Assembly: GCA_050297015.1 (NCBI GenBank)
Contig: JBNKRZ010000023.1
Location: forward strand, 68,504 to 132,503
Direction of reading: 5' to 3'
DNA from: JACKJA01 sp050297015
GTDB lineage: Bacteria; Pseudomonadota; Alphaproteobacteria; Micavibrionales; Micavibrionaceae
Length of the DNA stretch: 64,000 nucleotides
Below, in pieces: positions 35,909-43,234 of this stretch; position 1 is the first letter of the stretch; each line of letters begins with the position of its first letter. Below the pieces are notes generated by a model. That model was not told the origin of the DNA. It saw nothing but the letters and a program-made list of their open reading frames with translations, and did not search any database. A program made the translations under genes and the position numbers.

Positions 35909-37846
35909 ATGTGCGGTATAACAGGATTTTTTGAAACGAGCGCGCTACATAACACAGCAGAGCAAGCGGCCATTGGCCGTACCATGACTGACACTATCGC
36001 CCATCGCGGACCCGATGACGAAGGGCTATGGCAGGACCCGGACCTACCGTTACTGCTGGGGCATAGGCGGCTTGCCATTATTGATCTCTCCGCAGACGGG
36101 CATCAGCCTATGCCCTCCACCAGTGGGCGTTATGTTATTGTTTTTAATGGTGAAATCTATAATTTCCAAAGCTTGAGACAAACATTGGAAGATGCCGGAC
36201 ACCCCACAAAAAGCCGTTCGGATACCGCCGTACTTCTAACCGCGATCGACCATTGGGGCTTAAACGAGACCCTGCAAAAGTTAAAGGGCATGTTTGCCTT
36301 TGTCTTGTGGGACAAGAAAGAGAAAACGCTACACCTGATCCGCGATAGGATCGGTAAAAAACCGCTTTATGTCGGCTGGGCCGGAAAAACCCTCCTGTTC
36401 GGCTCGGAACTGAAGGCCTTCAAGGCGCACCCTGATTTTAGTGCGAAAATCAACCGGGATGCGCTGGCGCTATATATGCGTTATGCCTGCGTCCCCGCAC
36501 CCTACAGCATTTACGAAAATGTATGGCAACTTCTGCCGGGCTGCCGCATTACACTCAAGACGGATACTCTGAAAGCCGGGCAAGATATGGCAGCCCTGAT
36601 GGAGCCTTACTGGCATTTACCCCGCATCGTTGAAGAATCGCGCCACCATGCCAAACCCCAAACAGATAAAGACGCCATCGACAATTTTGAAGCCCTCTTG
36701 GAAGAATGCGTGCGCGAACGCATGGTCTCGGACGTTCCCTTGGGTGCCTTTTTATCAGGCGGCATTGATTCGTCTGCCATCACGGCCCTGATGCAAAAAA
36801 ACGCCGGCCGCCGCGTGACCAGCTTTTCAATCGGCTTTGATGAAGCCGGATTCGATGAGGCCGCACACGCTCGTAAAATCGCCGCACATCTCGGCACAAA
36901 CCATCATGAACTTTACATCACGCCACAGGCTGCACGTGATATTATTCCCTCTCTACCCACTATTTACGACGAGCCCTTTGCCGATGCCTCTCAAATCCCG
37001 ACTTACCTTGTTTCACGCTTTGCCCGCGAGCAAGTGACAGTTGCGCTCTCCGGGGATGGCGGAGATGAAATGCTCGGCGGTTATTTGCGCCATTACGCTA
37101 CACCGCAAATCTGGAAAAAAATCGGCTGGATGCCTCCGGCTATGCGGCGCGCTCTGGCAGGCAGTATTACGGCTTTATCGGCCGATCGTTGGGACAAGCT
37201 CGCCCCGCATCACCCACAATTCGGCGAACGGCTGTACAAGGTCGCTGAAATCCTGCCCCTGGGGAAAGCAGAGGATATTTACGCACACCTGACCAGTCAA
37301 TGGACAGCACCGGAAACGCTGGTCAAAGACGGGCATGAACCTCTCATTCCCCTTATGGATCCCGCTTGGCAACCGAAAAACTTAAGCTTTGCTGAACGCA
37401 TGATGGTGGGCGATGCGCTGTCTTATCTGCCGCACGACGTTTTAACCAAAGTGGACCGGGCTTCGATGGCCGTGGCATTGGAAGTGCGCGCTCCCTTGCT
37501 CGATCACCGGGTTTTTGAATATTGCTGGACCCTGCCGGAATCCATGAAAATCCGCAACGGACAAGGTAAATGGCTGTTGCGGCAGGTTCTCGCGCGGCAT
37601 GTGCCGGAATCACTGTTCGAACGGCCCAAACAAGGCTTTACCATACCGATAGGAGAATGGCTGCGCGGCTCTCTTAAAGACTGGGCGGAAGACTTACTGT
37701 CTGTATCCGGGTTGAGAGAGCAGGGATATTTAAACCATGAGCTTGTCCGCACCACGTGGAAAGATCATCTGAACGGCCGCGGCCGTCATGCTCACAAACT
37801 CTGGACTGTTTTGATGTTCCAGCAATGGCTGAAAGCGCAAAAATAG
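35909..37846 (+). CDS. asnB: Asparagine synthase (glutamine-hydrolysing) / amidotransferase
   Basis: 645 residues. The nucleophile Cys2 (MCGITGF) becomes N-terminal after Met removal. The glutaminase domain has AHRGPDDEG and GHRRLAIIDLS, and the C-terminal synthetase domain has the pyrophosphate-binding SGGIDSSAI. This is the AsnB type; paralogs of this length are common in exopolysaccharide/exosortase loci, where the amidated substrate is a sugar or peptide rather than aspartate. The next genes on the right are for polysaccharide, so either role is possible. Start ATG 35909 fits the requirement for Cys2. Confidence 0.9.
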   Translation: MCGITGFFETSALHNTAEQAAIGRTMTDTIAHRGPDDEGLWQDPDLPLLLGHRRLAIIDLSADGHQPMPSTSGRYVIVFNGEIYNFQSLRQTLEDAGHPTKSRSDTAVLLTAIDHWGLNETLQKLKGMFAFVLWDKKEKTLHLIRDRIGKKPLYVGWAGKTLLFGSELKAFKAHPDFSAKINRDALALYMRYACVPAPYSIYENVWQLLPGCRITLKTDTLKAGQDMAALMEPYWHLPRIVEESRHHAKPQTDKDAIDNFEALLEECVRERMVSDVPLGAFLSGGIDSSAITALMQKNAGRRVTSFSIGFDEAGFDEAAHARKIAAHLGTNHHELYITPQAARDIIPSLPTIYDEPFADASQIPTYLVSRFAREQVTVALSGDGGDEMLGGYLRHYATPQIWKKIGWMPPAMRRALAGSITALSADRWDKLAPHHPQFGERLYKVAEILPLGKAEDIYAHLTSQWTAPETLVKDGHEPLIPLMDPAWQPKNLSFAERMMVGDALSYLPHDVLTKVDRASMAVALEVRAPLLDHRVFEYCWTLPESMKIRNGQGKWLLRQVLARHVPESLFERPKQGFTIPIGEWLRGSLKDWAEDLLSVSGLREQGYLNHELVRTTWKDHLNGRGRHAHKLWTVLMFQQWLKAQK

Positions 37847-37866
37847 CTATCAGAGCCTATCTAATG

Positions 37867-37995
37867 TCATGCGAAAAAGCGCACGCCCCGGCATATTGCA
37901 GGACAAATACATGGCACTGTTTGGTGGATAAACATTTTGTCGTCGATGGCGTAGCTGTAATTGCGCAGCAGCCTGATGCTTCCGAGATAGTCCAT
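37867..37995 (-). CDS. Possible 42-residue protein in the asnB-wbaP gap
   Basis: Frame of 43 codons with AGAGGG six bases before its ATG. The product begins MDYLGSIRLLRNYSYAIDD and has three cysteines in CICPAICRG. No family recognised. It ends 21 bases from the convergent asnB stop. Only the ribosome binding site and the free slot support it. Confidence 0.25.
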   Translation of the reverse strand: MDYLGSIRLLRNYSYAIDDKMFIHQTVPCICPAICRGVRFFA

Positions 37996-38116
37996 TAACA
38001 CCCTCTTTTTTCCTGCTCATACGGCCCTCTTATTATTGCTTATTGATTAAGCTTATATAGCAAAAGAATCTACATTACGTCAAACAATTACGCTACCCTT
38101 CCAGTCCTCAAAAAAG

Positions 38117-38143
38117 AAAGCCGCCCTGTGAAGGAACGGCTTT
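38117..38143 (-). terminator. Terminator of the microprotein gene
   Basis: AAAGCCG/CGGCTTT stem (38143-38137 with 38123-38117). On the minus strand it is followed by CTTTTTTG, a good T run. Confidence 0.7.
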
Positions 38144-38169
38144 GTCTTTATAAACGTTCTGGACAAAAA

Positions 38170-38229
38170 TTAATTCATAACCAGAACATACAGGCCGATA
38201 ATCGTGACCCATACAGCAATATGCAACAT
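38170..38229 (-). CDS. Candidate 19-residue single-span membrane microprotein
   Basis: ATG at 38229 to TAA at 38170 encodes MLHIAVWVTIIGLYVLVMN, almost wholly hydrophobic and long enough for one membrane span. AAAGGG lies ten bases before the ATG, and a good terminator starts 27 bases after the stop. The compact ribosome-binding-site/ORF/terminator layout is what real microprotein genes look like. No family was recognised, and a chance frame cannot be excluded. Confidence 0.5.
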   Translation of the reverse strand: MLHIAVWVTIIGLYVLVMN

Positions 38230-38280
38230 TGTCTACACACCCTTTGTTTCTATTAGCCGTTCGTCCACCACCCGTGTTCG

Positions 38281-38331
38281 CAAAAAAAGAAGCGCTCACT
38301 GGCGCGAACCTACGCCTAGCTTCTTTTTTTG
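38281..38331. terminator. Long inverted repeat, bidirectional terminator-like
   Basis: CAAAAAAAGAAGC (38281-38293) and its exact complement (38319-38331) form a 13-bp stem, with GGCG/CGCC pairing inside the 25-base loop. Both strands end in seven T. It lies upstream of the microprotein gene, and no transcript that would end here is obvious. Confidence 0.5.
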
Positions 38332-38533
38332 TAAAGACAAATTTCACAATTTAGAAAGAAAAGTTCAAAAACGTGCAGAACTATAAAACACAATATCCGA
38401 TCTTGCCACACACCACACAAAAATGACCAAAATGCCGCAGCGCATCATATAAAGTTTGCAATTATTATGGAATAACAGTATAAATCCTGCAACCTTGGCA
38501 CGTTAACAGACGGTATCATGAGCGGACACAGCA

Positions 38534-39988
38534 ATGAATTTTAGTAAAAATATCTATGAAATCCCCGCTCACCTGAGTCTAATCCTTGTTATATCGGATG
38601 TCCTCGCACTTTTTTTGTCACATATCATTTGTCCCGTCTTTGCGCCTTTTGTCCTGTCGACGGAACAAACCGATCTGGGGCCGCAATCTCTTAACTACTA
38701 TCTATTTGTTAACGCACTTATCTTGCTGCGCTTCTATGTTAAAGGCCACTACCGCAGGCGCCTGCCGTGGTGGCAACAAGTCCGCGCCATTTCCAAAACA
38801 ATTGGGATTGTCATGATCCTTACGATTCTAGTCCGCTATATTTTCGATTTGCAAATATCTATAATTTACGTCCTGTGCGGATGGGTTTGGGCACTGGCTC
38901 TTATCTTATCGGCTCGATGGTTACTCTTGCACCACTTCAAAAAAAGTAAAAGCTGGCGCTTACCCATTACCATTTTCGGCGACAATCAAATGATAATGGA
39001 CTGCATGTTTGCATTCTACAATGATGGTTTAACGGGTTTTCACGTCGAAAACATCATGCTGCGCGATAAAGAAAAAAAGCCCGTTTGCCTCGATTATATC
39101 CCAATGAGCCATCCACCGATCAAGCTTATCGACGCTTCCGGCGATTACCTTGAATATATCGCAGCCCATCCGCATTCGTTCTACGTCATCGGGCTGGAGG
39201 GCGTACGTGGTAAAAACAGGGATGCCCTGACCAAAGCTTTGGAAGATAACGAGATCAGCTACGCCATCGTCCCGCCGACAAAGCGGCTGCACCTATACGG
39301 CATGGAGCCGCAATATTTCTTTGGAAACGACGTTTTGCTACTCCACCAAGGAAAACGCAGCCGCATGCCGGTCACACCAACGTTAAAACGGGCCTTCGAT
39401 ATCTGCGTTTCGGGAATATTTTTACCTGCACTGGGTTTGTTTTCTCTTTTCATCTATCTGGCGAAGAAAATGGAAGGCTCCCAAACACCTGTATTTTACG
39501 GCGGCGTAAGACTGGGGAAAGACGGGAAAGAATTCCCGTGCTGGAAATTCTGTACCATGCGCAAAGACGCCGACAGCATTCTGGAGGATGTCTTAGCGAA
39601 AGATCCCGCGTTACGCGAAGAGTGGGATCAATATCAAAAACTGAAAGACGACCCGCGCATTGACTCACGCATATCAAAAATCCTGCGCTATACCAGCCTT
39701 GATGAGTTGCCCCAAATATGGAACATTTTTGTTGGTGATATGTCCTTGGTCGGCCCGCGCCCCATTTTGCCGGAGCAGAAAAAAGAATATGGCTCTTACA
39801 TGAATCTATATGAGGAAGTACGCCCCGGCATCACCGGTCTATGGCAGGTTAGCGGCCGGAACGAGACGACTTTCCAGCAACGTGTTTACTGGGATTCATG
39901 GTACGTTAAGAACTGGTCCCTTTGGCACGATATCGTGATCCTGTTCAAAACCGTCGGTGTTGTTATCACACGCCACGGCGCTTACTAG
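38534..39988 (+). CDS. Undecaprenyl-phosphate hexose-1-phosphate transferase, WbaP-like
   Basis: 484 residues. Four to five membrane segments at the N-terminus (to about 130), a middle nucleotide-binding-like domain (TIFGDNQMIMDCMFAF), one further membrane segment near 290-310 (ICVSGIFLPALGLFSLFIYLA), then the catalytic sugar transferase domain with FCTMRKDAD, YTSLDELPQIWNIFVGDMSLVGPRP and VRPGITGLWQVSGRN. It transfers the first sugar phosphate to the lipid carrier, starting each polysaccharide unit at the inner membrane. Galactose or glucose is the usual sugar for this type; which one cannot be told. Confidence 0.92.
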   Translation: MNFSKNIYEIPAHLSLILVISDVLALFLSHIICPVFAPFVLSTEQTDLGPQSLNYYLFVNALILLRFYVKGHYRRRLPWWQQVRAISKTIGIVMILTILVRYIFDLQISIIYVLCGWVWALALILSARWLLLHHFKKSKSWRLPITIFGDNQMIMDCMFAFYNDGLTGFHVENIMLRDKEKKPVCLDYIPMSHPPIKLIDASGDYLEYIAAHPHSFYVIGLEGVRGKNRDALTKALEDNEISYAIVPPTKRLHLYGMEPQYFFGNDVLLLHQGKRSRMPVTPTLKRAFDICVSGIFLPALGLFSLFIYLAKKMEGSQTPVFYGGVRLGKDGKEFPCWKFCTMRKDADSILEDVLAKDPALREEWDQYQKLKDDPRIDSRISKILRYTSLDELPQIWNIFVGDMSLVGPRPILPEQKKEYGSYMNLYEEVRPGITGLWQVSGRNETTFQQRVYWDSWYVKNWSLWHDIVILFKTVGVVITRHGAY

Positions 39989-40014
39989 GAGCCTGCCCCT
40001 AAAGAGAATCAAGC

Positions 40015-40037
40015 GAGAGGGGCGATATCCCCCTCTC
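40015..40037. terminator. Hairpin between converging wbaP-like and phosphomannomutase genes
   Basis: GAGAGGGG (40015-40022) pairs with CCCCTCTC (40030-40037) across seven bases. T runs are poor on both sides, so termination may be weak or assisted. Confidence 0.5.
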
Positions 40038-40042
40038 TCATA

Positions 40043-41551
40043 TCACGCGGCATAGTCGAGTTTTTGATCGTATGCGCCCACTTCAGGGAATTGCGTGGAT
40101 AGCAATGTATCAATCTCTTTGAACATGTCGAGCATACGCCGTTCCGATACCGGACTTTCCACAACGATGACAAGCGAAGGCTTGTTGGAAGAAGCGCGAA
40201 CCAACCCCCATGTGCCGTCCGCCAATGTCACGCGTACACCATTCACCGTCACAAGGCTATCGATAGCTTCGCCCATGATAGTGACACCGTCTGCCTTCAT
40301 TTTCTCGAAATAAGCTATCACACGCTCAACCACGCCGTATTTTTCATCATCAGCACAATGCGGCGACATCGTCGGCGAGCTCCATGTTTTCGGCAGAGCA
40401 TCTTTTAGCTGCGCCAAAGAGGATTCAGGCACACCATCAAGCATTCGACAAATTGTAATTGCCGTTAAAACGCCATCATCATAGCCCCGACCGATCGGTG
40501 CGTTCAGGAAAAAGTGACCGCTCTTTTCAAAGCCTGCAAGCGCACTCAATTCATTTACGCGCCGTTTGATATAGGAATGCCCGGTTTTCCAGTAATCCGT
40601 CTTCACACCACGCTCCTGCAAGATAGGATCGCTATGATAAAGCCCGGTTGATTTTACATCGACAACAAAGGTCGGGTTATCATATAACTTGGCCAGTTCG
40701 CGAGCCAAAATCACCCCCACCTTGTCAGAAAATATCTCTGCGCCCGTGTTATCAATAACACCGCAACGGTCGCCATCTCCATCAAAGCCAAAGCCGATAT
40801 CGGCCCCCGTTTCCTTAACCTTCGCGCTCAGCGCATGAAGCATTTCCATGTCTTCAGGATTGGGATTATAGCGGGGGAACGTGTAGTCCAGCTCGCAATC
40901 CATTTCGATCACTTCACAACCGATCGCGCGCAAAGCTTCCGGCGCATAAGCTCCGGCCGTACCATTACCACAGGCAACCACAGCCTTTATTTTACGCTTC
41001 AGTTCTCCGTCTTTGGTCACATCGCGCACATAGCGCTCTTTCATATCTGCAACATATTCGTACGTGCCACCGGGACGCTCCTGTCCCTTACCTTCCAAAG
41101 TCAGCTCTTTTAAATGAGACATTAAATCAGGCCCGAACGTCATCGGACGCTCAACGCCCATTTTTACACCCGTCCATCCATTTTCGTTATGGCTAGCCGT
41201 GACCATAGCAACAGCAGGGCAATCCAGCTCAAACTGCGCGAAATAAGCCACGGGAGACAGAGCAAGACCGATATCTTTTACCTGACAACCTGCTTGCATT
41301 AAACCGATAATCAATGCCTGCTTAAGCGTCGCGCTGTAAGAACGGTAATCATGCCCGACAGCAATTGCCGGTGGATTGATGTTTTTTTCATGCATAATCG
41401 TCCCGATACACAAACCCAACATCGTCATACCGCGCAGGTTAATTTGCTCCGGGTAAAGCCAGCGCGCATCATATTCACGGAAACCGCTAGGGTGGACATA
41501 AATCTCGCGTTCGAATTCTTCTGTATTGGCAAGAATATTATCTTGTTTCAT
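40043..41551 (-). CDS. Phosphomannomutase / phosphoglucomutase
   Basis: 502 residues. The phosphoserine loop is TASHNENGWTGVKMG, the metal-binding loop is FGFDGDGDRCGVID, and the C-terminal phosphate-binding region is present (RASSNKPSLVIVVES). The enzyme interconverts mannose-6-phosphate and mannose-1-phosphate, and the product feeds the guanylyltransferase encoded 26 bases upstream. Together they make GDP-mannose for the polysaccharide. Last gene of a leftward TPR lipoprotein-guanylyltransferase-mutase set. Confidence 0.93.
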   Translation of the reverse strand: MKQDNILANTEEFEREIYVHPSGFREYDARWLYPEQINLRGMTMLGLCIGTIMHEKNINPPAIAVGHDYRSYSATLKQALIIGLMQAGCQVKDIGLALSPVAYFAQFELDCPAVAMVTASHNENGWTGVKMGVERPMTFGPDLMSHLKELTLEGKGQERPGGTYEYVADMKERYVRDVTKDGELKRKIKAVVACGNGTAGAYAPEALRAIGCEVIEMDCELDYTFPRYNPNPEDMEMLHALSAKVKETGADIGFGFDGDGDRCGVIDNTGAEIFSDKVGVILARELAKLYDNPTFVVDVKSTGLYHSDPILQERGVKTDYWKTGHSYIKRRVNELSALAGFEKSGHFFLNAPIGRGYDDGVLTAITICRMLDGVPESSLAQLKDALPKTWSSPTMSPHCADDEKYGVVERVIAYFEKMKADGVTIMGEAIDSLVTVNGVRVTLADGTWGLVRASSNKPSLVIVVESPVSERRMLDMFKEIDTLLSTQFPEVGAYDQKLDYAA

Positions 41552-41577
41552 GTAATTTCACTACCTTCTTTCGTCGT

Positions 41578-43182
41578 TTAACTATCAGCTCCGGATAAGC
41601 GCGTAAGCACTTCGGGCACATCATCTTCTTTCAGTTTCCCAACCAGCTGTTTTAAAGGGTCTGCCGTTTTGCGGTCCGTGACCAACAAAACATCGCCCGT
41701 ATCAACAATCACTAGATCCTCAAGCCCCGCGCAGGCAATCAAACGCTTGCCGTCTCCTAAAATTAAGCAATCTTTCGTGTCATGACAAGCCACTCGACCC
41801 TGTGTGGCGTTACCATCTTCATCCCGCTCTTTCAGTTCCCACAGGCTTTCCCACGATCCCACATCGGACCAGTCAGGATCACAGGGCACCACAGCAACGG
41901 CGTCAGTTTTCTCCATGATCGCTTTGTCAAAAGGTTGCTTTTCCACCGCACGGTAAAGCACCGCATCCGGATGCTTTTCGCTTCCCGCCTCCATAGCTGC
42001 ACGCACACCATCCAGAATAGCGGGTGCATATCTTTCAAACTCTGCCAGAACGCTCCCCGTTTGAAACAAAAACATACCGCTGTTCCACAAAAACGTACCG
42101 CTCTCAATATAAGAAAGCGCTGTCGCACGATCAGGCTTTTCATAGAAACCGTCCGCCTTAAAAACGTTATCACCGTCCAGAGAAGCACCGCGATTAATGT
42201 AGCCATAACCGGTCTCCGGCCGTGTTGGCTGAATACCGAACGTAACTATGCACCCCTTTTTCGCCGCCTCAAGAGCATGGACATATGAAGCCTTCAAATT
42301 ATCTTCCCGTCCCATATAGGCATCCGCGGGCAAAACCCACATAACGGCATCGTCGCCAAAAATTGTACGCACATAAAGCGCCGCATAAGCAATAGCCGCA
42401 GCCGTATTACGCGCATCTGGCTCTGAAAGCACATGGTCCATCATATGCGCCCCGGTAATAGCATTGAGCTGTTCAACCACAGGATCCCGCATATCAGACA
42501 AGGTCACCGCAACAATCTGTTCGGAGGAGGCTCCCGTAATCCGTCGGCAGCGGTCAACCGTTTCCTGGAGCAAAGAATTATCCCCTAGCATCCTTATAAA
42601 TTGCTTGGGAAATTTCTCCCGGCTCCACGGCCAAAGCCTTGTGCCGGAACCGCCGCACAAAATAACCGGAACGACCACAGCTTTATCCGCTGAAGATATT
42701 GAAAATTCCTCTATCTCCTTGAGAATTTGAGCGTAAAGTACGGTACTTGACCTAACGCGCTCCTCAAGCAAATCCTTCTTGGCCCGCCCATAAACATCAA
42801 CATAGCGAATGATGTCTTCTTCGCGGCAAGCGCCTGTTTGCTTTTCGTAAACCTTACATGGTTTTTCCGTCAAATTGGCCATACAGTGGATAGCACGCAA
42901 TGGAATGTCGATGGTTTCACCTTCTTCCAGAACAAATCGCTCTCCATCAAGGATCACGGTCAGAGTTCCTTCTTCCACACGCCACCGCTCGGCACGAAAA
43001 TTATGCGATTGCAAAGAGAGTATTTTCCCCGGCTCCACCGTAATCCACTTTTCGCAGTAATCCTCACCATCTTCAAGTTCGCCAACACCGATAACGGTAT
43101 AGTGCCCCCATGGCCGATTACCATCATCCCCAACTTTATAAAGCTCGAAACTATGTGGCCCCTCTTCATCTAATGTGTTCAT
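41578..43182 (-). CDS. Mannose-1-phosphate guanylyltransferase with N-terminal cupin (reversed domain order)
   Basis: 534 residues. The N-terminal 120 residues are a cupin like the phosphomannose isomerase end of type II enzymes (RPWGHY, VEPGKILSLQSHNFRAERW, VEEGTLTVILDGE). From about residue 165 comes the guanylyltransferase: VILCGGSGTRLWPWSREKFPKQF, LPADAYM, YGYINRG, EKP and NSGMFLF. In AlgA/ManC-type enzymes the order is the opposite, nucleotidyltransferase first. In the cupin, the usual second histidine of the HxH pair is Phe (SHNFRAERW) and the next His is Arg, so isomerase activity is doubtful. A charged 40-residue linker joins the parts. Confidence 0.92.
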   Translation of the reverse strand: MNTLDEEGPHSFELYKVGDDGNRPWGHYTVIGVGELEDGEDYCEKWITVEPGKILSLQSHNFRAERWRVEEGTLTVILDGERFVLEEGETIDIPLRAIHCMANLTEKPCKVYEKQTGACREEDIIRYVDVYGRAKKDLLEERVRSSTVLYAQILKEIEEFSISSADKAVVVPVILCGGSGTRLWPWSREKFPKQFIRMLGDNSLLQETVDRCRRITGASSEQIVAVTLSDMRDPVVEQLNAITGAHMMDHVLSEPDARNTAAAIAYAALYVRTIFGDDAVMWVLPADAYMGREDNLKASYVHALEAAKKGCIVTFGIQPTRPETGYGYINRGASLDGDNVFKADGFYEKPDRATALSYIESGTFLWNSGMFLFQTGSVLAEFERYAPAILDGVRAAMEAGSEKHPDAVLYRAVEKQPFDKAIMEKTDAVAVVPCDPDWSDVGSWESLWELKERDEDGNATQGRVACHDTKDCLILGDGKRLIACAGLEDLVIVDTGDVLLVTDRKTADPLKQLVGKLKEDDVPEVLTRLSGADS

Positions 43183-43234
43183 TTCTTCCCTACCGTTTAT
43201 AGCTGTGTTCCAAAAATAAATTTTTCAAAAATTT

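Larger units (their letters stand above)
37996..38533. other. Intergenic stretch with a microprotein gene and two hairpins
   Basis: Apart from the small frame at 37867, the 19-residue frame at 38170, the terminator at 38117-38143 and the inverted repeat at 38281-38331 I see no gene. The region 38345-38533 is AT-rich and should hold the wbaP promoter, but no clear -35/-10 pair was found. Confidence 0.5.

Noticed and set aside
37010..37022. Fifth parS-like sequence in asnB (GTTTCACGC)
   Set aside because: Only the left half matches; the palindrome is not completed.
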